From contig AP017605.1 in NCBI GenBank assembly GCA_002356515.1, positions 2,976,001-3,040,000 of the forward strand: a DNA stretch of 64,000 bases. The letters are read 5' to 3'. Positions within the stretch are counted from its first letter, which is position 1, and every line of letters begins with the position of its first letter. The position numbers and the translations under genes are program-made. The stretch comes from Mesorhizobium loti. Lineage in GTDB: Bacteria; Pseudomonadota; Alphaproteobacteria; Rhizobiales; Rhizobiaceae. This document shows, one piece after another, positions 53,982-63,579 of the stretch. Under the pieces are notes generated by a model. It searched no databases. It had not been told where the DNA came from and was given only the letters and a program-made list of their open reading frames with translations.

Positions 53982-54566
53982 TTATCCCTGTGCGACCTTG
54001 GTCGTGGACGGGTCGATCCAGCCGATGTTTCCGTCGGGCCGGCGATAGACGATATTGAGATGATCGGTTCCGGCGTTGCGGAAAACGAACACCGGACTGT
54101 CCTTGGTATCGAGCTCGATGACCGCCGAGGCCACCGACATGGTCTTCAGCGTCATGGTTGATTCGGCGACGATGGCTGGCGCGAAATCCTCCGGGATCTC
54201 CTCGTCGTCATCGGCGAGCGGCGCCATCACCGTATAGGCAATGTCGGTCAAATCGCCATTGCCATTGCCCGAATTGTGCGATTTGAGACGGCGCTTGTAG
54301 CGCCGAAGCCGGGTCTCCAGCCGATCGGCCGCGGCCTCGAAGGCGAGCGTCGGATCCTGGGCATCGCCCGTGGCCTGCAGCGAGGCGCCGGAATCCAGCC
54401 GGATCATGCAATCGGCCGAATAGCGTGAACCCGATTTGATGACGGTGACGTGTCCCGCAAAACCGCGATCGAAATATTTACCGATCGCTTCGCCGACACG
54501 ATCGTTGATGCGTGTGCGGAACGCATCGCCGATATCCATGTGTTTTCCCGATATGCGCAGATTCAT
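53982..54566 (-). CDS. hpf: Ribosome hibernation promoting factor, long form
   Basis: HPF joins 70S ribosomes into inactive dimers in stationary phase. The 194-residue protein has the N-terminal S30AE/RaiA domain (NLRISGKHMDIGDAFRTRIN; KRRLKSHNSG at its end), a linker and the C-terminal dimerisation domain (EDFAPAIVAESTMTLKTMSV; FVFRNAGTDHLNIVYRRPDG). The length marks it as the long form. The neighbourhood of rpoN and ptsN is typical. Confidence 0.94.
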   Translation of the reverse strand: MNLRISGKHMDIGDAFRTRINDRVGEAIGKYFDRGFAGHVTVIKSGSRYSADCMIRLDSGASLQATGDAQDPTLAFEAAADRLETRLRRYKRRLKSHNSGNGNGDLTDIAYTVMAPLADDDEEIPEDFAPAIVAESTMTLKTMSVASAVIELDTKDSPVFVFRNAGTDHLNIVYRRPDGNIGWIDPSTTKVAQG

Positions 54567-54911
54567 CTGAAAACTGACCTTCCTTGCTCAGGCTTCAAAC
54601 TGGCCCGAGTTTATACTCGTGATCCGTGCGCACAAGCTTTGCGGCGTCACTCGCGCCGATTTAAATCCGAACTTTCCGGTTGATCACAAGCCGCCTTTTT
54701 GACCGTCCCGAGGTCATTGTCGTGACGGACCATCCGCTAGCGGGCATCGGGCCCGTCTCATGCGGGCGGGCTTCTAGCCACTTCCCCGCGGCTTGTCAAT
54801 GAAGCTCGAAAGCTGTGGAAAATCGGGAATTCTTTGTTTGATGCAATTCCCAAGGGAAAACGCTATGCGTTTTTCCCGGGAAAACCGCTTCACACTTTTC
54901 CTGGAATTGCT
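54567..54911. other. hpf-rpoN intergenic region with repeat copy 2
   Basis: This 345-base region separates rpoN from hpf on the minus strand. It holds the second copy of the 68-bp palindromic repeat at 54843-54910, immediately after the rpoN stop, and presumably an hpf promoter. No ORF is convincing. Confidence 0.5.
54843..54910. repeat. 68-bp palindromic dispersed repeat, copy 2 (inverted)
   Basis: The reverse complement matches the repeat at 14898-14965 over its full 68 bases with about eight differences. One difference swaps a G-C for an A-T pair in the internal stem on both sides, so the hairpin is kept. It sits two bases from the rpoN stop and may act as its terminator. Confidence 0.8.
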
Positions 54912-56438
54912 TTAACGCCCCGCGCTGGCGAGCGCCCGCTTCTCGCGCCGGCGCTGCACGGAAGACGGAATATTCATGCCTTCCCGGTACTTGGCGACCG
55001 TGCGCCGGGCAATATCGACGCCGCTCTCCTTGAGCATGTCGACGATCGCGTCGTCCGAAAGCACATCGACGGGCTTCTCCTCGTCGATCAACTGCTTGAT
55101 GCGGTCACGCACCGCTTCCGAGGAATGCGCGTCGCCGCCGCCCGACGCGGCGATCGAGGCGGTGAAGAAATAGCGCAGTTCGAACACGCCGCGCGGGGTC
55201 AGCATGTATTTGTTGGCGGTGACGCGGCTGACGGTCGATTCGTGCATGCCGATGGCGTCGGCCACCGTGCGCAAATTGAGCGGCTTCAGCTGGCGCACGC
55301 CATGAACCAGGAAGGCATCCTGCTGGCGCACGATTTCCGAGGCCACTTTGAGGATCGTCTTTGCCCGCTGGTCGAGGCTGCGCGTCAGCCAGTTGGCGTT
55401 TTGCAGGCACTCGGCCAGGAAATCCTTTTCCGCCTGGTTCTTCGCGTGCGGCGAGACCTGGGCGAAATAGATGTGGTCAACCAGCACGCGCGGCAGCGTT
55501 TCGGCATTGAGTTCGACGGTCCAACTGCCGTCATTGGCCGCGCGCACCTCGACATCGGCGACGATGGCGTCGCTGGCGCCGCCCGAAAATGCCATGCCCG
55601 GGCGCGGGTCGAGCGCCCGAATCTCGGCCAGCATGTCGAGCAGGTCCTCTTCGTCAACGCCGCAGATCCGCTTCAGCGCCTGGAAATCCCGCCGCGCCAG
55701 AAGCTCGAGATTGGCGACCAGGGCCTTCATCGCCGGGTCGAGACGGTCGCGCACCGCAAGCTGCAGCGACAGGCATTCGGCAAGGTCGCGGGCGAACAGG
55801 CCAGCCGGCTCGAAGGTCTGGCACACCGCCAGCACCTTGGCCACGCTCTCGGCATCAGTGCCCAGGCGCGCGGCAATCTCGGCGAGATCGGCCCTGACAT
55901 AGCCTGTCTCGTCCAGGCCATCGGCGAGTTCTCCGGCAATCAGCCGCGCCGCCGGATCGGCGAAGGCGAGTGCGACCTGCTCGCCGACATGGTCGCGCAA
56001 GGTGATGGCGCCCGCCGCCATGTCGCCGGCGTCGAGCCCCTCGGACGAGGAGCCGCCGCCATTGCCGGAAGCCGATTTCCATTGCGCCGTCAGGTCGGGC
56101 CCGAGCCGCTCGCTGGTGCCGGGATCATCCGGAAACAGGTTTTCCAGCGACGTATCGAGTTTTTCCGAGATCGCCTCGGCGCTCCATCCCGCCTCGTTCT
56201 CGAACCAGTCGCCCTCGACAGCCGCTTGCGGCTCCGCATCGATCTTCTGCGCCTGGTCGCTCGCGGCGTCATCCTGCGGCTCGGCGCGTTCCAGAAGCGG
56301 GTTGCGCTCGATTTCCTCGTCGATGAAGTGCTCGAGTTCGACATGGGTGAACTGCAGCAGCCGAATCGACTGCATCAGCTGCGGCGTCATCACCAGCGAC
56401 TGCGACTGTCGAAGCTGTAGTTTCGCCGCCAACGCCAT
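54912..56438 (-). CDS. rpoN: RNA polymerase sigma-54 factor
   Basis: RpoN directs transcription of nitrogen-fixation, nitrogen-assimilation and other genes at -24/-12 promoters with an enhancer-binding partner. The 508-residue protein has the N-terminal Q/L-rich region I (LQLRQSQSLVMTPQLMQSIR and LLQF), an acidic region II (EPQDDAASDQAQ), the core-binding and HTH region, and the RpoN box ARRTVAKYRE at 477-486. It follows lptB, as in many proteobacteria. Confidence 0.96.
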   Translation of the reverse strand: MALAAKLQLRQSQSLVMTPQLMQSIRLLQFTHVELEHFIDEEIERNPLLERAEPQDDAASDQAQKIDAEPQAAVEGDWFENEAGWSAEAISEKLDTSLENLFPDDPGTSERLGPDLTAQWKSASGNGGGSSSEGLDAGDMAAGAITLRDHVGEQVALAFADPAARLIAGELADGLDETGYVRADLAEIAARLGTDAESVAKVLAVCQTFEPAGLFARDLAECLSLQLAVRDRLDPAMKALVANLELLARRDFQALKRICGVDEEDLLDMLAEIRALDPRPGMAFSGGASDAIVADVEVRAANDGSWTVELNAETLPRVLVDHIYFAQVSPHAKNQAEKDFLAECLQNANWLTRSLDQRAKTILKVASEIVRQQDAFLVHGVRQLKPLNLRTVADAIGMHESTVSRVTANKYMLTPRGVFELRYFFTASIAASGGGDAHSSEAVRDRIKQLIDEEKPVDVLSDDAIVDMLKESGVDIARRTVAKYREGMNIPSSVQRRREKRALASAGR

Positions 56439-56694
56439 GGTTCGGTTTCAAACGCCTCCTCTGCGCGTCCGGACTTACCGGAAATGAATTTCGCGACCGA
56501 CCATAGAAACTGGCCCGGCTTTTGCTTGTCAAGGCAAAGCCTAGCAAAAGCCGCTTACCGGAGCGTTATCTCGGGGCAAAATCGCCGAAAATCAGGCCGT
56601 CACACGCAAAAAATCGTGTCAGGAAACAAATTTCACGCCCAAGGCAATTCCAGGCCAAGTGTGCTGAGGGCCGCAATTGTGCGCGAAAAACGGG

Positions 56695-57512
<818 letters not shown>

Positions 57513-57513
<1 letters not shown>

Positions 57514-58103
57514 CAGGGGTTCGTCGCTCCCGATTTCGGCGGCGGCGTGATCGACATCTGGACACGCTGCCCAGAGCACGGATCAACCTGGGCCAGCCCG
57601 CTTTTCATCTGGACGGTAAGCTTGCAGCCGACCAGGACGTTGTCGTTTTGCGACAGAACGACCTTTTTGCCCGAAAGCACCAGCACCTGGCTCTTCATGT
57701 CGAAGCTGCCTTGATCGCCGGTCGCGACCTGCTGATCCGACTTGATGTAGATCTTGTCGGATATCTCCAGATGGTCGATGTTGGCCGAGCCGGTCATCGC
57801 CGCGCCCGCGGCTTCCGTGCCCTTGGCCGCGGCATTGGGATCCTTGATATAATAGACCATCATCTTGCCGGCCTTCATCAGCGTCGGCCCCTGGACGACG
57901 GTGACATTGCCGGTGAAGATGGCGACATTTTCGGCCTGCCGGACTTCCAGCTTGTCGCTTTCGATCTGGATCGGCTTGTCGCCGGACAGTTTGAGGCCTG
58001 ATACCTGACTGGTGGCGCTGGACTGCGCCAGCGACGGCACAAGGCCCAGCAGGAGCAACGCCGAAGTTGCGGCTGCAAGCCGTGTCGAACTATTGAGCCA
58101 CAT
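57513..58103 (-). CDS. lptA: LPS transport periplasmic protein LptA
   Basis: LptA bridges the inner and outer membranes for LPS. The 196-residue protein has a signal peptide ([20 protein letters not shown] in part) and an OstA-like beta-jellyroll repeat ([40 protein letters not shown]). The start at 58103 is chosen because the signal peptide begins there; a longer frame has no signal. It overlaps the lptC stop by 14 bases. Confidence 0.92.
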
Positions 58104-58803
58104 TCGCTTCTTCGCCCTTTGCCTCAGCCGCCTTCGCACTGGCGGGATCGATGTTGACGCGCACCCTGTTCTCGAACACCAGGACCTTGCCATTGTCCTG
58201 GACCGACAGGGAATTCGCTGTGATCTGTGACCCGCCACTGCTGACGTCGACGGGATCATCCGTCTTCATAGTGCCTTTGCCCATGTCGAGGAAGACCGAT
58301 TTGAACTTGGCTCGCATGCCGTCGGTCGTGGTGATCGTGACGTCGCTGGTCATTTTCATCGTATTGCCGTCGCGATCGTAGGTACCGCGCGAGGCTTTGA
58401 TCGCGGCGACATTGTCCGGACCGACCGGCACCTTGGCGTCTATGCCTTCGAGCTCGATGATGCCTTGCGTGTTGACATCCTGTATCGCCCGCAGGGCCGT
58501 CATCGAATAGGGCTGCTTCTGCTTGGTGAAACCGTTGAGCTTGGGATTGGCCATCACCAGCTTGCCATTGGAAAAGGCGGTGCCTTCCGCCTGCACCGCG
58601 ACGGAGACCGGTGCGGCGAGATAGGAATAGACCGGGAAGGCGACGGCGATCAGCGCAGCGGCCAGCGGCACAGCGAATTTGAGCACCCGCACGCGGCGCG
58701 AATGGCGTTGGGCGCGGTCGAATGCGTCGCCCCGCGTCCAGCCATCCGCCGGGGGAGCCAACTCCATTTCGGGGTTGGTCGGTTCATTCGATCGCGCTAA
58801 CAT
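58090..58803 (-). CDS. lptC: LPS export protein LptC
   Basis: LptC links LptBFG to LptA. The 237-residue protein has one N-terminal membrane helix (VLKFAVPLAAALIAVAFPVY) followed by a periplasmic OstA-like domain (NGKLVMANPKLNGFTKQKQP; TMKTDDPVDVSSGGSQITAN). The start at 58803 is chosen because a cytoplasmic head of about 45 residues fits the rhizobial form. It is first in the lptC-lptA-lptB-rpoN-hpf-ptsN run. Confidence 0.9.
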   Translation of the reverse strand: MLARSNEPTNPEMELAPPADGWTRGDAFDRAQRHSRRVRVLKFAVPLAAALIAVAFPVYSYLAAPVSVAVQAEGTAFSNGKLVMANPKLNGFTKQKQPYSMTALRAIQDVNTQGIIELEGIDAKVPVGPDNVAAIKASRGTYDRDGNTMKMTSDVTITTTDGMRAKFKSVFLDMGKGTMKTDDPVDVSSGGSQITANSLSVQDNGKVLVFENRVRVNIDPASAKAAEAKGEEANVAQ

Positions 58804-59163
58804 GACTGCTTTCTTCAAAACCCCTGCCCGCCAGGGAGCACCGCCTATAGGTGGGGGGCCGGCGCCCTCAAGCAAGCACAAGCCCACGAAAACCGCAAAA
58901 ATGTGACAACTGTTGTTGTACAAACGAAAACGAGGTCGGCACAACAGCCGCCACTTCATAGCAGAAATGGACGCGCTTGCGCCGTTTTTTCATCACTGCC
59001 GTTGCTCCCCCTTACCTTGTGTCCCTTGCGCAGGCCAGTCACAAAACTGACAGCGCCAGGATCGCGGCGGGCGGATTGCCGCGCCATAGGCAAGACGGAA
59101 CTGCTTCCCGATGAGGACATCATGGTCTAAAAGCGTCTCTTCCCGCCGACTGTGAGGCTGACC
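58804..59163. other. Divergent promoter region lptC/sppA, no gene seen
   Basis: These 360 bases separate lptC (minus) from sppA (plus). Frames are open on the minus strand but show no recognisable protein. Promoters of both operons should lie here. Confidence 0.45.
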
Positions 59164-60120
59164 ATGGCATTGAGAGCCGACGACCTGATCGACCGCCGCC
59201 GTTTGCGGCGCAAGCTGACATTCTGGCGTGTTGCGGCCATCGGCATCGTGGCACTCGGGGTGATTGCGCTGTCGGCCTGGTTCTATCGTGACGATCTCGG
59301 CGGCTCGGCTGTCGACCATATCGCCAAGGTCAGGATCGAAGGCACGATCACCGAGGACGAGGAACTCATCAAGCGGCTGGAGGACATCCGCAAGTCGTCG
59401 AAGGTGAAAGGCGTGATCCTTGCGATCGATTCTCCCGGCGGCACCACTGTCGGCGGTGAATCGATCTACGAGGAGGTGCGCAAGGTGGCCGCCGACAAGC
59501 CTGTCGTGGCCGAGGTCGGCACGCTCGCCGCATCGGCGGGCTATATGATCGCAAGTGCCGCCGACCACATCGTCGCCCGCAAGACCTCGATCGTCGGCTC
59601 GATCGGCGTGCTGATCCAGTATCCTGACGTCAGCGGCCTGATGGACAAGCTCGGCATCAAGCTGGAGGAGGTGAAATCCTCGCCGCTCAAGGCCTCGCCG
59701 TCTCCCTTCAAACCGACCAATGACGACGAGCGCGCCATGGTCCGCAAGCTTATCCTCGACAGCTACGACTGGTTTGTCGGCATCGTCGCCGAACGCCGCA
59801 AGATGACCCACGAACAGGCACTGGCGCTCGCCGACGGGTCGATCTTCACCGGCCGCCAGGGTGTCGCCAACGGGTTGATCGACGCCGTCGGCGGCGAGAC
59901 CGAGGCGGTCGACTGGCTGGCGACCAAGGGGGTCGACGCCAAGCTCAAGGTGGTCGAATGGAAGGATACGGACCGGCGCGGCAGCTTCCTGTGGTCAAAA
60001 GCGATGGTGAAAATGGCCGGCAGTGCACTCGGCCTGCCGGACTCCAGCAGCGATGTCATCCACGAACTTGGCGCCGACCGCTTGTTTCTTGACGGCCTCG
60101 TTTCCGTCTGGCACCCTTGA
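59164..60120 (+). CDS. sppA: Signal peptide peptidase SppA
   Basis: This S49 serine protease cleaves leftover signal peptides in the membrane. The 318-residue protein has one N-terminal membrane helix (VAAIGIVALGVIALSAWF), the family motif ILAIDSPGGTTVGGESIYEE, the nucleophile Ser124 in LAASAGYMIA, and a probable general base Lys176 in VKSSPLKASP. It is the short (single-domain) form. The ATG at 59164 is preceded by GAGG six bases upstream. Confidence 0.93.
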   Translation: MALRADDLIDRRRLRRKLTFWRVAAIGIVALGVIALSAWFYRDDLGGSAVDHIAKVRIEGTITEDEELIKRLEDIRKSSKVKGVILAIDSPGGTTVGGESIYEEVRKVAADKPVVAEVGTLAASAGYMIASAADHIVARKTSIVGSIGVLIQYPDVSGLMDKLGIKLEEVKSSPLKASPSPFKPTNDDERAMVRKLILDSYDWFVGIVAERRKMTHEQALALADGSIFTGRQGVANGLIDAVGGETEAVDWLATKGVDAKLKVVEWKDTDRRGSFLWSKAMVKMAGSALGLPDSSSDVIHELGADRLFLDGLVSVWHP

Positions 60121-60200
60121 GCGCGGTTTGGGATAGCTGAAAAAGCCAATAAAATCATCCTCATAATTTTGACCGAACTGCTTTCACGGGGACCCGTCTA

Positions 60201-60485
60201 ATGATCAAGTCCGAACTTGTGCAGATTATTGCCACGCGCAATCCGCATCTTTTCCTGCGCGACGTCGAAAACATTGTCGGCGCGATCTTCGACGAGATCA
60301 CCGACGCCCTTGCCGAAGGCAACCGGGTCGAGCTGCGCGGTTTCGGTGCTTTTTCGGTGAAAAATCGCCCTGCCCGCACCGGCCGCAACCCGCGCACCGG
60401 CGAATCCGTCGAGGTCGAGGAGAAATGGGTGCCGTTCTTCAAGACTGGCAAGGAACTGCGCGAAAGGCTGAACGGCGGCAAGTAG
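60201..60485 (+). CDS. ihfB: Integration host factor subunit beta
   Basis: IHF is a sequence-specific DNA-bending protein. The 94 residues match the beta subunit: [20 protein letters not shown], then [20 protein letters not shown] with the DNA-intercalating Pro of the arm, and [14 protein letters not shown]. It follows sppA as in other Rhizobiales. IHF would be needed with sigma-54 enhancer systems encoded through rpoN in this window. Confidence 0.96.
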   Translation: MIKSELVQIIATRNPHLFLRDVENIVGAIFDEITDALAEGNRVELRGFGAFSVKNRPARTGRNPRTGESVEVEEKWVPFFKTGKELRERLNGGK

Positions 60486-60521
60486 GCGCGGCTTCAGCGC
60501 CGGCTTCCGACGGAAAACACA

Positions 60522-60878
60522 ATGCTCAATCGTTTCATGCTCATCGTGGTCTTCGTGCCCCTGGCGATCATCCTGATTGCCTTGGCCGTCGCCAACCGCG
60601 AACTCGTCGCCTTCACGCTGGACCCGTTCAACCCCGGCAATCCGAAGCTGACGCTCACCTTGCCGCTGTTCATTTTCCTGTTCCTGGCGCTTGCCATCGG
60701 CATGATCGTCGGCAGCCTGGCGACCTGGGTCAAGCAGGGCCGCTACCGCAAGCTGGCGCGCCAGCGCGGCGTCGAGGCGGAAAACCTGCGCCAGGCGGTC
60801 GGCCGCGCGCCGTCAGCACCCCAGGGATCAGCCCAAGGGTCGGCCCAAGGATCGGCATTGCCGAAGCCGACCAGTTGA
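60522..60878 (+). CDS. LapA-domain (DUF1049) membrane protein
   Basis: The 118-residue protein has two membrane helices (MLNRFMLIVVFVPLAIILIA; LPLFIFLFLALAIGMIVGSL) and a basic cytoplasmic tail typical of LapA/YciS-type LPS-assembly proteins (TWVKQGRYRKLARQRGVEAE). The C terminus holds three copies of QGSA, encoded by a 12-bp tandem repeat. It follows ihfB by 36 bases. Confidence 0.88.
   Translation: MLNRFMLIVVFVPLAIILIALAVANRELVAFTLDPFNPGNPKLTLTLPLFIFLFLALAIGMIVGSLATWVKQGRYRKLARQRGVEAENLRQAVGRAPSAPQGSAQGSAQGSALPKPTS
60820..60855. repeat. 12-bp tandem repeat (three units) in the LapA-like gene
   Basis: The units CCCAGGGATCAG, CCCAAGGGTCGG and CCCAAGGATCGG follow one another and encode the QGSA repeats of the tail. 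In-frame expansion or loss would change only tail length. Confidence 0.85.
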
Positions 60879-60915
60879 GCCGCCGGCCGGCGGCTTTCGT
60901 TCCACGGAGCCTTTC

Positions 60916-61881
60916 ATGCTGACCATTTCGGCTGCCGAGGTCGATCATGCGCTGACCTTTCCCGGACTGGTCGAGACACTGCGCGCCGCCTTTCGCGACG
61001 GCGCGGTTCAGCCGGTAAGACACCATCACCCCGTGGAGCGGCCGGATGGCGCGGCTTCGACTTTGCTGCTGATGCCAGCCTGGACCGATTTCAACGCCGC
61101 CGGCACCTCGGCCGGTGGTCATATCGGCGTCAAGATCGTCACCGTCTCGCCCGACAACAACGCCATCGGCAAGCCGGCGGTGATGGGGCTCTATCTCCTG
61201 CTCGATGGTGCCACCGGCGAACCGGAAGCCCTGATCGACGGCCAGCGCCTGACCCAGTGGCGCACGGCCTGCGCCTCGGCGCTGGCGGCTTCCTATCTGG
61301 CACGCGAGGACGCCTCCAGGCTGCTGGTGATCGGCGCCGGCGCGCTGTCACCCTTTCTCGCCAAGGCGCATTCGGCCGTGCGGCCGATCAAGACCATCCG
61401 CATCTGGAACCGGACATTGGCCAATGCCGAGAAGGTCGCGACCGACCTGCGCGCCGATGGCTTCGCCGCAAGTGCTGCAAGTGATCTCGATGCCGAACTT
61501 GGCGAGGCCGACATCATCTCCTCGGCAACGATCGCCACCAAGCCGCTGATCAAGGGCGCGCTGCTGAAGCCAGGCGCCCATGTCGACATGGTTGGTGGTT
61601 TCACGCCGACCATGCGTGAAAGTGACGACGATGCGATCCGGCGCGCCCGCGTCTATGTCGACACCCGCGCCGGCGCCACCAAGGAGGCCGGCGACATCGT
61701 CATCCCGCTTGCGTCGGGCCTGCTGAAGCCAGACGCCATCGTCGCCGACCTGCACGAACTGGCGCGCGGCGAGAAACAGGGCCGCCAAAGTTCCACCGAG
61801 ATCACGCTGTTCAAATCGGTCGGCGCAGCACTCGAGGACCTTGCCGCCGGCATTGCCGTTTACAACGCGCTGAAGGCCTAG
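60916..61881 (+). CDS. Ornithine cyclodeaminase / mu-crystallin family protein
   Basis: The 321-residue protein has the family pattern: [40 protein letters not shown], the Arg in [20 protein letters not shown], the Rossmann motif [20 protein letters not shown] and [13 protein letters not shown]. Members make proline from ornithine or reduce cyclic imines. The exact substrate is unknown. It converges with the EVE gene, the stops overlapping by four bases (CTAG). Confidence 0.9.
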   Translation: MLTISAAEVDHALTFPGLVETLRAAFRDGAVQPVRHHHPVERPDGAASTLLLMPAWTDFNAAGTSAGGHIGVKIVTVSPDNNAIGKPAVMGLYLLLDGATGEPEALIDGQRLTQWRTACASALAASYLAREDASRLLVIGAGALSPFLAKAHSAVRPIKTIRIWNRTLANAEKVATDLRADGFAASAASDLDAELGEADIISSATIATKPLIKGALLKPGAHVDMVGGFTPTMRESDDDAIRRARVYVDTRAGATKEAGDIVIPLASGLLKPDAIVADLHELARGEKQGRQSSTEITLFKSVGAALEDLAAGIAVYNALKA

Positions 61882-62315
61882 CTCTCGGTTACAGCCATTT
61901 TGGCGCCCATCGCCTCGGCGATCAGGGCGAAATCGGCCGCGCTGACCGGAAACAGGCCAAAGCGAAGCTGATAGCCCCAGTTCGACTTGCCGGCGGTGAA
62001 GTCCAGCCGGTCGAGCAGCGGCTTGATCGGAGCTTCTGCTGCCGCCATCCACTCGACGTCTCGGCGGAACGGCGTGAAGCCGCCGCCCATCTCGCCTTGA
62101 TAGGGCTCGCCTTCCCGCACCGTGCCGATTGCCGTGAAAGCCTGCAGGCCGTCCTTTTCGCCCAAAATTGTGGTCGGCGAATAATAGGCGATGCCATCAC
62201 CGGGCTTGACGCGGCGCAGCGGCGCCGCCTTGCCGTGATTGACCTGCATGAAGCCGTCCTTCCGGCCGCGCCGCACATGTTGCGCCGACGCCACGGCGAT
62301 CCAATACGCGCTCAT
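61878..62315 (-). CDS. EVE-domain protein
   Basis: The 145-residue protein starts [20 protein letters not shown] and contains [20 protein letters not shown] and [20 protein letters not shown], matching the EVE (PUA-like) domain proteins of the UPF0310 type. EVE domains bind modified bases in nucleic acids and are often linked to restriction or RNA modification, but this stand-alone form is of unknown function. It overlaps the VOC gene by four bases (ATGA), so they are coupled. Confidence 0.9.
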   Translation of the reverse strand: MSAYWIAVASAQHVRRGRKDGFMQVNHGKAAPLRRVKPGDGIAYYSPTTILGEKDGLQAFTAIGTVREGEPYQGEMGGGFTPFRRDVEWMAAAEAPIKPLLDRLDFTAGKSNWGYQLRFGLFPVSAADFALIAEAMGAKMAVTES

Positions 62316-62707
62316 TTCTGTTCCCCATTCGCCTGTTGCCCGTCCGACAGCCAGTAGACACGCAGCCTGTGATTGTCTGGATCGAGCGCAACGAAGGTGC
62401 GGCCGAAATCCAGGTCGGTCGGCGTCTGTAGGATCTTCAAGCCACGCCCTGCCCAGTCGGCATGGGTGGCGTCGACCGCCTCGGGCGCCTCCAGCGCAAA
62501 GACGATCTCGCCGCCGCCACCGGCCGCGCTCGCGGCCGGCTCCACCGTATGCCGCGACCACAGGCCGAGCTTGAAGCCGTTGTCGAGCACGAACAGCACG
62601 AAGGTCGGCGCGCTTTCGACCGGCTCGCGCCCCAGCAGCGCGCTGTAGAAGGCGCCGCTCTCCAGCGGCTGGTCGACATAGAGGATGACGAAATTCGGCG
62701 TGGTCAT
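62312..62707 (-). CDS. VOC family protein (phenazine-resistance-like)
   Basis: The 131-residue protein reads [20 protein letters not shown], then [20 protein letters not shown] and [16 protein letters not shown], a single VOC module. Similar proteins bind drugs or carry out dioxygenase or isomerase reactions as dimers. It is the gene upstream of the EVE gene with an ATGA overlap. Substrate is unknown. Confidence 0.85.
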   Translation of the reverse strand: MTTPNFVILYVDQPLESGAFYSALLGREPVESAPTFVLFVLDNGFKLGLWSRHTVEPAASAAGGGGEIVFALEAPEAVDATHADWAGRGLKILQTPTDLDFGRTFVALDPDNHRLRVYWLSDGQQANGEQK

Positions 62708-62783
62708 GATCGGCTCTCCAAGGGGTCAGCGTTTTGACGCCCGTGACATAGGAAAGGATACTGTCAGATTCTGGCAGCAGCCA

Positions 62784-63473
62784 TCATGACCCACGCGGCT
62801 TGTCGAGCGTCGCCCGCCATTCCTTGAGCAACACCTGGCGGCGTCTGGGATAGCGCGTATCGATAGGATTGAGGCCGGATATGCGGTCGGCGCGAAAATG
62901 CCGGAAATCCTGCCGCATCTCGCACCACGCCACAACCACCCGCACCTTGTCGAAGAAGCCGAGCGCGAACGGCCAGACGACGCGTTGCGAAGCAGCACCC
63001 CCGGCATCGCGGTAGAGAAAACCGAGCTTACGTTCGTTGCGGATGGCCTGCCGCACGACGCCGAGGTCTATGCCTTCAACGGCCGCCATCGGAGGCCCAA
63101 CCAGCAGCGTCGAAGCATCGAGATCCTCGCGCAGATCGTCCGGCAGCACGGCCGCGATCTTGGCCAGCGCATTACCGGCAGCGGCTGAAAGCCGCTGGTC
63201 CGGCTGCTTGGCGACCCAGCGCGATCCCAACACGATGGCCTCGATCTCCTCGTCGCTGAACATCAGCGGCGGCAGCATGAAGCCGGGTTTCAGCACATAG
63301 CCCAGCCCCGCCTCGCCTTCGATCGGCGCGCCTTGCCCCTGCAGCGTGGCGATGTCGCGGTAGAGCGTGCGGATCGAAATCCCGAGTTCATCGGCCAGCG
63401 CCTGTCCGCTCACCGGCCGGCGATGCCGGCGCAGGCACTGGATGAGGTCGAGCAGACGTTCGGAACGGGACAT
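62784..63473 (-). CDS. YafY-type HTH/WYL transcriptional regulator
   Basis: The 229-residue protein starts MSRSERLLDLIQCLRRHRRP (in part) with a DeoR-like HTH (SGQALADELGISIRTLYRDI) and a C-terminal WYL-type domain (RQAIRNERKLGFLYRDAGGA; VAWCEMRQDFRHFRADRIS). WYL domains bind ligands, often nucleotides. It is probably the regulator of the VOC-EVE pair just downstream on the same strand (77 bases). Confidence 0.88.
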   Translation of the reverse strand: MSRSERLLDLIQCLRRHRRPVSGQALADELGISIRTLYRDIATLQGQGAPIEGEAGLGYVLKPGFMLPPLMFSDEEIEAIVLGSRWVAKQPDQRLSAAAGNALAKIAAVLPDDLREDLDASTLLVGPPMAAVEGIDLGVVRQAIRNERKLGFLYRDAGGAASQRVVWPFALGFFDKVRVVVAWCEMRQDFRHFRADRISGLNPIDTRYPRRRQVLLKEWRATLDKPRGS

Positions 63474-63579
63474 GATTCTCGGGACTTGGGACCAGGGCCA
63501 CGATAGAACCGCATGGACGCGGCAGGAAGCCAGGATGGTTTCCCATCCAGCCACGCCGCCGCGCCACTTCGCTCGAAGG

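Noticed and set aside
54834..56420. 528-codon open frame antisense to rpoN
   Set aside because: The minus strand carries RpoN with its RpoN box; the plus-strand frame is a composition artefact.
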